Below are positions 51,121 through 63,892 of a DNA stretch of 64,000 bases, one piece after another (the stretch's first letter is position 1; every line of letters starts with the position of its first letter). This DNA is from Osmia lignaria lignaria (lineage: Eukaryota > Arthropoda > Insecta > Hymenoptera > Megachilidae), in NCBI RefSeq assembly GCF_051020975.1, contig NW_027478162.1, positions 21,452,001 through 21,516,000 of the forward strand. Direction: 5' to 3'. Below the pieces are notes generated by a model. It had not been told where the DNA came from. It ran no database searches and saw nothing but the letters and a program-made list of their open reading frames with translations. Position numbers and translations under genes: made by a program.

Positions 51121-53588
51121 GCTCTAGTGCACAGTTATCTCAAAGAAAGGGGCCACGGTGTTTCTGTATCTCTATTATGTTGGTGCGGCTTCGGAACTTT
51201 TAAATATCTCGATATATCTCGAAAACTACGCTTCTGATCAAAAAATATCATAGAACATAAATTGTAGGAAACATAACTCTCTACAAATAAGGTCTCTTAA
51301 CATTTTGCCATAGCTCGCTTCGTTTCCGAGATATTTGCAGATTTATCTCAAGGGAAGGGGCCTGACGGACATATTTCGAGATATTTCTTCTTCTTGTTGT
51401 TCTTCTTCTGCACAGCTAAGCTGCAAGTGGCATTTGCGGCTCGCACTAGTGCAGAGTTATCTCAAAGAAAGGGGCCACGGTGTTTCTGTATCTCTATTAT
51501 GTTGGTGCGGCTTCGGAACTTTTAAATATCTTGATATATCTCGAGAACTACGCATCTGATCAAAAAATATCATAGAACATAAATAGTAGGAAACTTAATT
51601 CTCTACAAGAAAGGTCTCCTAACATTTTGCCATAGCTCGCTTCGTTTCCGAGATATTTGCAGATTTATCTCAAGGGAAGGGGCCTGACGGACATATTTCG
51701 AGATATTTCTTCTTCTTGTTGTTCATCTTCTGCACAGCTAAGCTGGAAGTGGCATTTGCGGCTCGCACTAGTACACAGTTATCTCAAAGAAAGGGGCCAC
51801 GGTGTTTCTGTATCTCTATTATGTTGGTGCGGCTTCGGAACTTTTAAATATCTTGATATATCTCGAGAACTACGCATCTGATCAAAAAATATCATAGAAC
51901 ATAAATAGTAGGAAACTTAATTCTCTACAAAAAAGGTCTCTCAACATTTTGCCATAGCTCTCTTCGTTTCCGAGATATTTGCAGATTTATCTCAAGGGAA
52001 GGGGCCTGACGGACATATTTCGAGATATTTCTTATTCTTGTTGTCCTTCTTCTGCACAGCTAAGCTGGAAGTGGCATTTGCAGCTCGCGATAGTGCAGAA
52101 TTATCTCAAAGAAAGGGGCCACGGTGTTTCTGCATCTCTATTATGTTGGTGCGGCTTCGGAACTTTTAAATATCTTGATATATCTCGAGAACTACGCATC
52201 TGATCAAAAAATATCATAGAGCATAAATAGTAGGAAACTTAATTCTCTACAAAAACGGTCTCTTAACATTTTGCCATAGCTCGCTGCGTTTCCGAGATAT
52301 TTGCAGATTTATCTCAAGGGAAGGGGCCTGACGGACATATTTCGAGATATTTCTTCTTCTTGTTGTTCTTCTTCTGCACAGCTAAGCTGGAAGTGGCATT
52401 TGCGGCTCGCACTAGTGCAGAGTTATCTCAAAGAAAGGGGCCACGGTGTTTCTGTATCTCTATTATATTGGTGCGGCTTCGGAACTTTTAAATATCTTGA
52501 TATATCTCGAGAACTACGCATCTGATCAAAAAATATCATAGAACATAAATAGTAGGAAACTTAATTCTCTACAAAAAAGGTGTCTCAACATTTTGCCATA
52601 GCTCTCTTCGTTTCCGAGATATTTGCAGATTTATCTCAAGGGAAGGGGCCTGACGGACATATTTCGAGATATTTCTTATTCTTGTTGTTCTTCTTCTGCA
52701 CAGCTAAGCTGGAAGTGGCATTTGCAGCTCGCAATAGTGCAGAGTTATCTCAAAGAAAGGGGCCACGGTGTTTCTGTATCTCTATTATGTTGGTGCGGCT
52801 TCGGAACTTTTAAATATCTTGATATATCTCGAGAACTACGCATCTCATCAAAAAATATCATAGAACATAAAAAGTAGGAAACTTAATTCTCTACAAAAAC
52901 GGTCTCTTAACATTTTGCCATAGCTCGCTTCGTTTCCGAGATATTTGCAGATTTATCTCAAGGGAAGGGGCCTGACGGACATATTTCGAGATATTTCTTC
53001 TTCTTGTTGTTCTTCTTCTGCACAGCTAAGCTGGAAGTGGCATTTGCGGCTCGCACTAGTGCAGAGTTATCTCAAAGAAAGGGGCCACGGTGTTTCTGTA
53101 TCTCTATTATGTTGGTGCGGCTTCGGAACTTTTAAATATCTTGATATATCTCGAGAACTACGCATCTGATCAAAAAATATCATAGAACATAAATAGTAGG
53201 AAACTTAATTCTCTACAAAAAAGGTCTCTCAACATTTTGCCATAGCTCTCTTCGTTTCCGAGATATTTGCAGATTTATCTCAAGGGAAGGGGCCTGACGG
53301 ACATATTTCGAGATATTTCTTATTCTTGTTGTTCTTCTTCTGCACAGCTAAGCTGGAAGTGGCATTTGCAGCTCGCAATAGTGCAGAGTTATCTCAAAGA
53401 AAGGGGCCACGGTGTTTCTGTATCTCTATTATGTTGGTGCGGCTTCGGAACTTTTAAATATCTTGATATATCTCGAGAACTACGCATCTGATCAAAAAAT
53501 ATCATAGAACATAAAAAGTAGGAAACTTAATTCTCTACAAAAAAGGTCTCTTAACATTTTGCCATAGCTCGCTTCGTTTCCGAGATAT

Positions 53589-54232
53589 TTGCAGATATAT
53601 CCCAAGGGAAGGGGCCTGACGGACATATTTCGAGATATTTCTTCTTCTTGTTGTTCTTCTTCTGCACAGCTAAGCTGGAAGTGGCATTTGCGGCTCGCAC
53701 TAGTGCAGCGTTATCTCAATGAAAGGGGCCACGGTGTTTCTGTATCTCTATTATGTTGGTGCGGCTTCGGAACTTTTAAATATCTTGATATATCTCGAGA
53801 ACTACGCATCTGATCAAAAAATATCATAGAACATAAAAAGTAGGAAACTTAATTCTCTACAAAAAAGGTCTCTTAACATTTTGCCATAGCTCGCTTCGTT
53901 TCCGAGATATTTGCAGATTTATCTCAAGGGAAGGGGCCTGACGGACATATTTCGAGATATTTCTTCTTCTTGTTGTTCTTCTTCTGCACAGCTAAGCTGG
54001 AAGTGGCATTTGCGGCTCGCACTAGTGCAGCGTTATCTCAATGAAAGGGGCCACGGTGTTTCTGTATCTCTATTATGTTGGTGCGGCTTCGGAACTTTTA
54101 AATATCTTGATATATCTCGAGAACTACGCATCTGATCAAAAAATATCATAGAACATAAAAAGTAGGAAACTTAATTCTCTACAAAAAAGGTCTCTTAACA
54201 TTTTGCCATAGCTCGCTTCGTTTCCGAGATAT
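53589..54232 (+). repeat. Adjacent duplicated monomer pair
   Basis: The units at 53589 and 53911 share the rare gcagcgttatctcaatgaaa. They differ near the start (tatcccaaggg versus tatctcaaggg). This is a local one-unit duplication with one later change or conversion. Confidence 0.75.
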
Positions 54233-55842
54233 TTGCAGATTTATCTCAAGGGAAGGGGCATGACGGACATATTTCGAGATATTTCTTCTTCTTGTTGTTC
54301 TTCTTCTGCACAGCTAAGCTGGAAGTGGCATTTGCGGCTCGCACTAGTGCAGAGTTATCTCAGAGAAGGGGGCCACGGTGTTTCTGTATCTCTATTATGT
54401 TGGTGCGGCTTCGGAACTTTTAAATATCTCGATATATCTCGAAAACTACGCTTCTGATCAAAAAATATCATAGAACATAAATTGTAGGAAACACAATTCT
54501 CTACAAAAAAGGTCTCTTAACATTTTGCCATAGCTCGCTTCGTTTCCGAGATATTTGCAGATATATCTCAAGGGAAGGGGCCTGACGGACATATTTCGAG
54601 ATATTTCTTCTTCTTGTTGTTCTTCTTCTGCACAGCTAAGCTGAAAGTGGCATTTACAGCTCGCAATAGTGCAAAGTTATCTCAAAGAAAGGGGCCACGG
54701 TGTTTCTGTATCTCTATTATGTTGGTGCGGCTTCGGAACTTTTACATATCTCGATATATCTCGAAAACTACGCTTCTGATCAAAAAATATCATAGAACAT
54801 AAATCGTAGGAAACTTAATTCTCTACAAAAAAGGTCTCTTAACATTTTGCCATAGCTCTCTTCGTTTCCGAGATATTTGCAGATTTATCTCAAGGGAAGG
54901 GGCCTGACGGACATATTTCGAGATATTTCTTCTTCTTGTTGTTCTTCTTCTGCACAGCTAAGCTGGAAGTGGCATTTGCAGCTCCCAATAGTGCAGAGTT
55001 ATCTCAAAGAAAGGGGCCACGGTGTTTCTGTATCTCTATTATGTTGGTGCGGCTTCGGAACTTTTAAATATCTTGATATATCTCGAGAACTACGCATCTG
55101 ATCAAAAAATATCATAGAACATAAAAAGTAGAAAACTTAATTCTCTACAAGAAAGGTCTCCTAACATTTTGCCATAGCTCGCTTCGTTTCCGAGATATTT
55201 GCAGATTTATCTCAAGGGAAGGGGCCTGACGGACATATTTCGAGATATTTCTTCTTCTTGTTGTTCATCTTCTGCACAGCTAAGCTGGAAGTGGCATTTG
55301 CGGCTCGCACTAGTACACAGTTATCTCAAAGAAAGGGGCCACGGTGTTTCTGTATCTCTATTATGTTGGTGCGGCTTCGGAACTTTCAAATATCTCGATA
55401 TATCTCGAAAACTACGCTTCTGATCAAAAAATATCATAGAACATAAATTGTAGGAAACATAATTCTCTACAAAAAACGTCTCTTAACATTTTGCCATAGC
55501 TCGCTTCGTTTCCGAGATATTTGCAGATATATCCCAAGGGAAGGGGCCTGACGGACATATTTCGAGATATATCTTCTTCTTGTTATTCTTCTTCTGCACA
55601 GCTAAGCTGGAAGTGGCATTTGCAGGTCGCAATAGTGCAGAGTTATCTCAAAGAAAGGGGCCACGGTGTTTCTGTATCTCTATTATGTTGGTGCGGCTTC
55701 GGAACTTTTAAATATCTTGATATATCTCGAGAACTACGCATCTGATCAAAAAATATCATAGAACATAAAAAGTAGGAAACTTAATTCTCTACAAAAACGT
55801 TCTCTTAACATTTTGCCATAGCTCGCTTCGTTTCCGAGATAT

Positions 55843-56486
55843 TTGCAGATTTATCTCAAGGGACGGGGCCTGACGGACATATTTCGAGATATTTCTTCTT
55901 CTTGTTGTTCTTCTTCTGCACAGCTAAGCTGGAAGTGGCATTTGCGGCTCGCACTAGTGCAGAGTTATCTCAAAGAAAGGGGCCACGGTGTTTCTGTATC
56001 TCTATTATATTGGTGCGGCTTCGGAACTTTTAAATATCTTGATATATCTCGAGAACTACGCATCTGATCAAAAAATATCATAGAACATAAATAGTAGGAA
56101 ACTTAATCCTCTACAAAAAAGGTCTCTCAACATTTTGCCATAGCTCTCTTCGTTTCCGAGATATTTGCAGATTTATCTCAAGGGAAGGGGCCTGACCGAC
56201 ATATTTCGAGATATTTCTTATTCTTGTTGTTCTTCTTCTGCACAGCTAAGCTGGAAGTGGCATTTGCAGCTCGCAATAGTGCAGAATTATCTCAAAGAAA
56301 GGGGCCACGGTGTTTCTGTATCTCTATTATGTTGGTGCGGCTTCGGAACTTTTAAATATCTTGATATATCTCGAGAACTACGCATCTGATCAAAAAATAT
56401 CATAGAACATAAAAAGTAGGAAACTTAATTCTCTACAAAAAAGGTCTCTTAACATTTTGCCATAGCTCGCTTCGTTTCCGAGATAT
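55843..56486 (+). repeat. Two-unit segment copied to 61317
   Basis: It shares ggacggggcc, tattatattgg, taatcctctac and a following gcagaattatc unit with 61317-61960, at offset 5474 (17 x 322). In the copy, the second unit switches to a class A tail. Confidence 0.8.
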
Positions 56487-56808
56487 TTGCAGGTTTATCT
56501 CAAGGGAAGGGGCCTAACGGACATATTTCGAGATATTTCTTCTTCTTGTTGTTCTTCTTCTGCACAGCTAAGCTGGAAGTGGCATTTGCGGCTCGCACTA
56601 GTATACAGTTATCTCAAAGAAAGGGGCCACGGTGTTTGGGTATCTCTATTATGTTGGTGCGGCTTCGGAACCTTTAAATATCTCGATATATCTCGAAAAC
56701 TACGCTTCTGATCAAAAAATATCATAGACCATAAATTGTAGGAAACATAATTCTCTACAAAAAACGTCTCTTAACATTTTGCCATAGCTCGCTTCGTTTC
56801 CGAGATAT
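56487..56808 (+). repeat. Unit with gtgtttgggtatc allele, repeated at 59385
   Basis: The private combination actagtatacag, gtgtttgggtatc and ggaacctttaaatatc is found here and in the unit at 59385, offset 2898 (9 x 322). The units at 57453 and 60351 (ggtgcagcttc with tttacatatc) have the same offset. Confidence 0.85.
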
Positions 56809-58740
56809 TTGCAGATATATCCCAAGGGAAGGGGCCTGACGGACATATTTCGAGATATTTCTTCTTCTTGTTGTTCTTCTTCTGCACAGCTAAGCTGGAA
56901 GTGGCATTTGCGGCTCGCACTAGTACACAGTTATCTCAAAGAAAGGGGCCACGGTGTTTCTGTATCTCTATTATGTTGGTGCGGCTTCGGAACTTTTAAA
57001 TATCTCGATATATCTCGAAAACTACGCTTCTGATCAAAAAATATCATAGAACATAAATTGTAGGAAACATAATTCTCTACAAAAAACGTCTCTTAACATT
57101 TTGCCATAGCTCGCTTCGTTTCCGAGATATTTGCAGATATATCCCAAGGGAAGGGGCCTGACGGACATATTTCGAGATATTTCTTCTTCTTGTTGTTCTT
57201 CTTCTGCACAGCTAAGCTGGAAGTGGCATTTGCAGGTCGCAATAGTGCAGAGTTATCTCAAAGAAAGGGGCCACGGTGTTTCTGTATCTCTATTATGTTG
57301 GTGCGGCGTCGGAACTTTTAAATATCTTGATATATCTCGAGAACTACGCATCTGATCAAAAAATATCATAGAACATAAAAAGTAGGAAACTTAATTCTCT
57401 ACAAAAACGTTCTCTTAACATTTTGCCATAGCTCGCTTCGTTTCCGAGATATTTGCAGATTTATCTCAAGGGACGGGGCCTGACGGACATATTTCGAGAT
57501 ATTTCTTATTCTTGTTGTTCTTCTTCTGCACAGCTAAGCTGGAAGTGGCATTTGCAGCTCGCAATAGTGCAGAATTATCTCAAAGAAAGGGGCCACGGTG
57601 TTTCTGTATCTCTATTATGTTGGTGCAGCTTCGGAACTTTTACATATCTTGATATATCTCGAGAACTACGCATCTGATCAAAAAATATCATAGAACATAA
57701 AAAGTAGGAAACTGAATTCTCTACAAAAACGGTCTCTTAACATTTTGCCATAGCTCGCTCCGTTTCCGAGATATTTGCAGATTTATCTCAAGGGAAGGGG
57801 CCTGACGGACATATTTCGAGATATTTCTTCTTCTTGTTGTTCTTCTTCTGCACAGCTAAGCTGGAAGTGGCATTTGCGGCTCGCACTAGTACACAGTTAT
57901 CTCAAAGAAAGGGGCCACGGTGTTTCTGTATCTCTATTATGTTGGTGCGGCTTCGGAACTTTTAAATATCTCGATATATCTCGAAAACTACCCTTCTGAT
58001 CAAAAAATATCATAGAACATAAATTGTAGGAAACATAATTCTCTACAAGAAACATCTCTTAACATTTTGCCATAGCTCGCTTCGTTTCCGAGATATTTGC
58101 AGATATATCCCAAGGGAAGGGGCCTGACGGACATATTTCGAGATATTTCTTCTTCTTGTTGTTCTTGTTCTGCACAGCTAAGCTGAAAGTGGCATTTGTA
58201 GGTCGCAATAGTGCAGAGTTATCTCAAAGAAAGGGGCCACGGTGTTTCTGTATCTCTATTATGTTGGTGCGCCTTCGGAACTTTTAAATATCTCGATATA
58301 TCTCGAAAACTACGCTTCTGATCAAAAAATATCATAGAACGTAAATTGTAGGAAACATTATTCTCTACAAAAAACATCTCTTAACATTTTGCCATAGCTC
58401 GCTTCGTTTCCGAGATATTTGCAGATGTATCTCAAGGGAAGGGTCCTGATGGACATATTTCGAGATATTTCTTCTTCTTGTTGTTCTTCTTCTGCACAGC
58501 TAAACTGGAAGTGGCATTTCCAGCTCGCAATCGTGCAGAGTTATCTCAAAGAAAGGGGCCACGGTGTTTCTGTATCTCTATTACGTTGGTGCGGCTTCGG
58601 AACTTTTAAATATCTTGATATATCTCGAGAACTACGCATCTGATCAAAAAATATCATAGAACATAAAAAGTAGGAAACTTAATTCTCTACAAAAAAGGTC
58701 TCTTAACATTTTGCCATAGCTCGCTTCGTTTCCGAGATAT

Positions 58741-59384
58741 TTGCAGGTTTATCTCAAGGGAAGGGGCCTGACGGACATATTTCGAGATATTTCTTCTTCT
58801 TGTTGTTCTTCTTCTGCACAGCTAAGCTGGAAGTGGCATTTGCGGCTCGCACTAGTACACACTTATCTCAAAGAAAGGGGCCACGGTGTTTCTGTATCTC
58901 TATTATGTTGGTGCGCCTTCGGAACTTTTAAATATCTCGATATATCTCGAAAACTACGCTTCTGATCAAAAAATATCATAGAACGTAAATTGTAGGAAAC
59001 ATTATTCTCTACAAAAAAGGTCTCTTAACATTTTGCCATAGCTCGCTTCGTTTCCGAGATATTTGCAGATTTATCTCAAGGGAAGGGTCCTGATGGACAT
59101 ATTTCGAGATATTTGTTCTTCTTGTTGCTCTTCTTCTGCACAGCTAAACGGGAAGTGGCATTTCCAGCTCGCAATCGTGCAGAGTTATCTCAAAGAAAGG
59201 GGCCACGGTGTTTCTGTATCTCTATTATGTTGCTGCGGCTTCGGAACTTTTAAATATCTTGATATATCTCGAGAACTACGCCTCTGATCAAAAAATATCA
59301 TAGAACATAAAAAGTAGGAAACTTAATTCTCTACAAAAAAGGTCTCTTAACATTTTGCCATAGCTCGCTTCGTTTCCGAGATAT
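58741..59384 (+). repeat. Two-unit segment copied to 60673-61316
   Basis: The units at 58741 (actagtacacacttatc, ggtgcgccttcgg) and 59063 (gggtcctgatgg, gctaaacggg, gcaatcgtgc) match 60673 and 60995 at offset 1932 (6 x 322). A diverged relative of the gggtcctgatgg unit lies at 58419 with a private cagatgtatc. Confidence 0.83.
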
Positions 59385-60672
59385 TTGCAGGTTTATCTCA
59401 AGGGAAGGGGCCTAACGGACATATTTCGAGATATTTCTTCTTCTTGTTGTTCTTCTTCTGCACAGCTAAGCTGGAAGTGGCATTTGCGGCTCGCACTAGT
59501 ATACAGTTATCTCAAAGAAAGGGGCCACGGTGTTTGGGTATCTCTATTATGTTGGTGCGGCTTCGGAACCTTTAAATATCTCGATATATCTCGAAAACTA
59601 CGCTTCTGATCAAAAAATATCATAGAACATAAATTGTAGGAAACATAATTCTCTACAAAAAACGTCTCTTAACGTTTTGCCATAGCTCGCTTCGTTTCCG
59701 AGATATTTGCAGATATATCCCAAGGGAAGGGGCCTGACGGACATATTTCGAGATATTTCTTCTTCTTGTTGCTCTTCTTCTGCACAGCTAAGCTGGAAGT
59801 GGCATTTGTAGGTCGCAATAGTGCAGAGTTATCTCAAAGAAAGGGGCCACGGTGTTTCTGTATCTCTATTATGTTCGTGCGCCTTCGGAACTTTTAAATA
59901 TCTCGATATATCTCGAAAACTACGCTTCTGATCAAAAAATATCATAGAACGTAAATTGTAGGAAACATTATTCTCTACAAAAAAGGTCTCTTAACATTTT
60001 GCCATAGCTCGCTTCGTTTCCGAGATATTTGCAGATTTATCTCAAGGGAAGGGGCCTGACGGACATATTTCGAGATATTTCTTCTTCATGTTGTTCTTCT
60101 TCTGCACAGCTAAGCTGGAAGTGGCATTTGCGGCTCGCACTAGTACACAGTTATCTCAAAGAAAGGGGCCACGGTGTTTCTGTATCTCTATTATGTTGGT
60201 GCGGCTTCGGAACTTTTAAATATCTCGATATATCTCGAAAACTACGCTTCTGATCAAAAAATATCATAGAACATAAATTGTAGGAAACATAATTCTCTAC
60301 AAAAAACGTCTCTTAACATTTTGCCATAGCTCTCTTGGTTTCCGAGATATTTGCAGATTTATCTCAAGGGAAGGGGCCTGACGGACATATTTCGAGATAT
60401 TTCTTATTCTTGTTGTTCTTCTTCTGCACAGCTAAGCTGGAAGTGGCATTTGCAGCTCGCAATAGTGCAGAATTATCTCAAAGAAAGGGGCCACGGTGTT
60501 TCTGTATCTCTATTATGTTGGTGCAGCTTCGGAACTTTTACATATCTTGATATATCTCGAGAACTACGCATCTGATCAAAAAATATCATAGAACATAAAA
60601 AGTAGGAAACTTAATTCTCTACAAAAACGGTCTCTTAACATTTTGCCATAGCTCGCTCCGTTTCCGAGATAT

Positions 60673-60994
60673 TTGCAGATTTATCTCAAGGGAAGGGGCC
60701 TGACGGACATATTTCGAGATATTTCTTCTTCTTGTTGTTCTTCTTCTGCACAGCTAAGCTGGAAGTGGCATTTGCGGCTCGCACTAGTACACACTTATCT
60801 CAAAGAAAGGGGCCACGGTGTTTCTGTATCTCTATTATGTTGGTGCGCCTTCGGAACTTTTAAATATCTCGATATATCTCGAAAACTACGCTTCTGATCA
60901 AAAAATATCATAGAACGTAAATTGTAGGAAACATTATTCTCTACAAAAAAGGTCTCTTAACATTTTGCCATAGCTCGCTTCGTTTCCGAGATAT
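60673..60994 (+). repeat. Hybrid monomer at a three-unit deletion joint
   Basis: The boundary gctcgctccgtttcc and start gcagatttatc follow the unit at 57775. From actagtacacactt (60794) it follows 58741. The offset to the source drops from 2898 to 1932 here, so exactly three units are missing. The switch lies between about 60680 and 60793. Confidence 0.8.
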
Positions 60995-62926
60995 TTGCAG
61001 ATTTATCTCAAGGGAAGGGTCCTGATGGACATATTTCGAGATATTTCTTCTTCTTGTTGCTCTTCTTCTGCACAGCTAAACGGGAAGTGGCATTTCCAGC
61101 TCGCAATCGTGCAGAGTTATCTCAAAGAAAGGGGCCACGGTGTTTCTGTATCTCTATTATGTTGGTGCGGCTTCGGAACTTTTAAATATCTTGATATATC
61201 TCGAGAACTACGCCTCTGATCGAAAAATATCATAGAACATAAAAAGTAGGAAACTTAATTCTCTACAAAAACGTTCTCTTAACATTTTGCCATAGCTCGC
61301 TTCGTTTCCGAGATATTTGCAGATTGATCTCAAGGGACGGGGCCTGACGGACATATTTCGAGATATTTCTTCTTCTTGTTGTTCTTCTTCTGCACAGCTA
61401 AGCTGGAAGTGGCATTTGCGGCTCGCACTAGTGCAGAGTTATCTCAAAGAAAGGGGCCACGGTGTTTCTGTATCTCTATTATATTGGTGCGGCTTCGGAA
61501 CTTTTAAATATCTTGATATATCTCGAGAACTACGCATCTGATCAAAAAATATCATAGAACATAAATAGTAGGAAACTTAATCCTCTACAAAAAAGGTCTC
61601 TCAACATTTTGCCATAGCTCTCTTCGTTTCCGAGATATTTGCAGATTTATCTCAAGGGAAGGGGCCTGACGGATATATTTCGAGATATTTCTTATTCTTG
61701 TTGTTCTTCTTCTGCACAGCTAAGCTGGAAGTGGCATTTGCAGCTCGCAATAGTGCAGAATTATCTCAAAGAAAGGGGCCACGGTGTTTCTGTATCTCTA
61801 TTATGTTGGTGCGGCTTCGGAACTTTTAAATATCTCGATATATCTCGAAAACTACGCTTCTGATCAAAAAATATCATAGAACATAAATTGTAGCAAACAT
61901 AATTCTCTACAAAAAAGGTCTCTTAACATTTTGCCATAGCTCGCTTCGTTTCCGAGATATTTGCAGATATATCTCAAGGGAAGGGGCCTGACGGACATAT
62001 TTCGAGATATTTCTTCTTCTTGTTGTTCTTCTTCTGCACAGCTAAGCTGCAAGTGGCATTTGCGGCTCGCACTAGTGCAGAGTTATCTCAAAGAAAGGGG
62101 CCACGGTGTTTCTGTATCTCTATTATGTTGGTGCGGCTTCGGAACTTTTAAATATCTTGATATATCTCGAGAACTACGCATCTGATCAAAAAATATCATA
62201 GAACATAAATAGTAGGAAACTTAATTCTCTACAAAAAAGGTCTCTCAACATTTTGCCATAGCTCTCTTCGTTTCCGAGATATTTGCAGATTTATCTCAAG
62301 GGAAGGGGCCTGACGGACATATTTCGAGATATTTCTTATTCTTGTTGTTCTTCTTCTGCACAGCTAAGCTGGAAGTGGCATTTGCAGCTCGCGATAGTGC
62401 AGAATTATCTCAAAGAAAGGGGCCACGGTGTTTCTGCATCTCTATTATGTTGGTGCGGCTTCGGAACTTTTAAATATCTTGATATATCTCGAGAACTACG
62501 CATCTGATCAAAAAATATCATAGAGCATAAATAGTAGGAAACTTAATTCTCTACAAAAAAGGTCTCTCAACATTTTGCCATAGCTCTCTTCGTTTCCGAG
62601 ATATTTGCAGATTTATCTCAAGGGAAGGGGCCTGACGGACATATTTCGAGATATTTCTTATTCTTGTTGTTCTTCTTCTGCACAGCTAAGCTGGAAGTGG
62701 CATTTGCAGGTCGCAATAGTGCAGAGTTATCTCAAAGAAAGGGGCCACGGTGTTTCTGTATCTCTATTATGTTGGTGCGGCTTCGGAACTTTTAACTATC
62801 TTGATATATCTCGAGAACTACGCATCTGGTCAAAAAATATCATAGAACATAAAAAGTAGGAAACTTAATTCTCTACAAAAACGGTCTCTTAACATTTTGC
62901 CATAGCTCGCTGCGTTTCCGAGATAT

Positions 62927-63248
62927 TTGCAGATTTATCTCAAGGGAAGGGGCCTGACGGACATATTTCGAGATATTTCTTCTTCTTGTTGTTCTTCTTC
63001 TGCACAGCTAAGCTGGAAGTGGCATTTGCGGCTCGCACTAGTGCAGAGTTATCTCAAAGAAAGGAGCCACGGTGTTTCTGTATCTCTATTCTGTTGGTGC
63101 GGCTTCGGAACTTTTAAATATCTTGATATATCTCGAGAACTACGCATCTGATCAAAAAATATCATAGAACATAAAAAGTAGGAAACTTAATTCTCTACAA
63201 AAACGGTCTCTTAACATTTTGCCATAGCTCGCTGCGTTTCCGAGATAT
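62927..63248 (+). repeat. Hybrid monomer at a two-unit deletion joint
   Basis: Its left part follows the unit at 49403 (gctgcgtttcc boundary, gcggctcgcactagtgc). Its right part follows 50047 (aaaggagccac, tattctgttgg). The switch lies between about 63039 and 63064, inside the second copy of the internal direct repeat. The units corresponding to 49725 and the two lost halves are missing, which accounts for 644 bp. Confidence 0.85.
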
Positions 63249-63892
63249 TTGCAGATTTATCTCAAGGGAAGGGGCCTGACGGACATATTTCGAGATATTT
63301 CTTCTTCTTGTTGTTCTTCTTCTGCACAGCTAAGCTGGAAGTGGCATTTGCAGCACGCAATAGTGCAGAGTTATCTCAAAGAAAGGGGCCACGGTGTTTC
63401 TGTATCTCTATTATATTGGTGCGGCTTCGGAACTTTTAAATATCTTGATATATCTCGAGAACTACGCATCTGATCAAAAAATATCATAGAACATAAATAG
63501 TAGGAAACTTAATTCTCTACAAAAAAGGTCTCTTAACATTTTGCCATAGCTCTCTTCGTTTCCGAGATATTTGCAGATTTATCTCAAGGGAAGGGGCCTG
63601 ACGGACATATTTCGAGATATTTCTTATTCTTGTTGTTCTTCTTCTGCACAGCTAAGCTGGAAGTGGCATTTGCAGCTCGCAATAGTGCAGAGTTATCTCA
63701 AAGAAAGGGGCCACGGTGTTTCTGTATCTCTATTATGTTGGTGCGGCTTCGGAACTTTTAAATATCTTGATATATCTCGAGAACTACGCATCTGATCAAA
63801 AAATATCATAGAACGTAAAAAGTAGGAAACTTAATTCTCTACAAAAACGGTCTCTTAACATTTTGCCATAGCTCGCTTCGTTTCCGAGGTAT

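Noticed and set aside
58419..58460. Hammerhead ribozyme core, as known in some insect and other satellites
   Set aside because: CTGACGG (CTGATGG at 58419, 59063, 60995) misses the last A of the CUGANGA core, and I found no properly placed GAAA and closing stems.
258..63795. About 190 short open frames of 60-84 codons on the + strand as genes
   Set aside because: They are one frame repeated by the tandem array, starting at TTG, without ATG or a recognised domain, and with amplified nonsense alleles. Phase changes every unit, so they cannot be exons of one reading frame.
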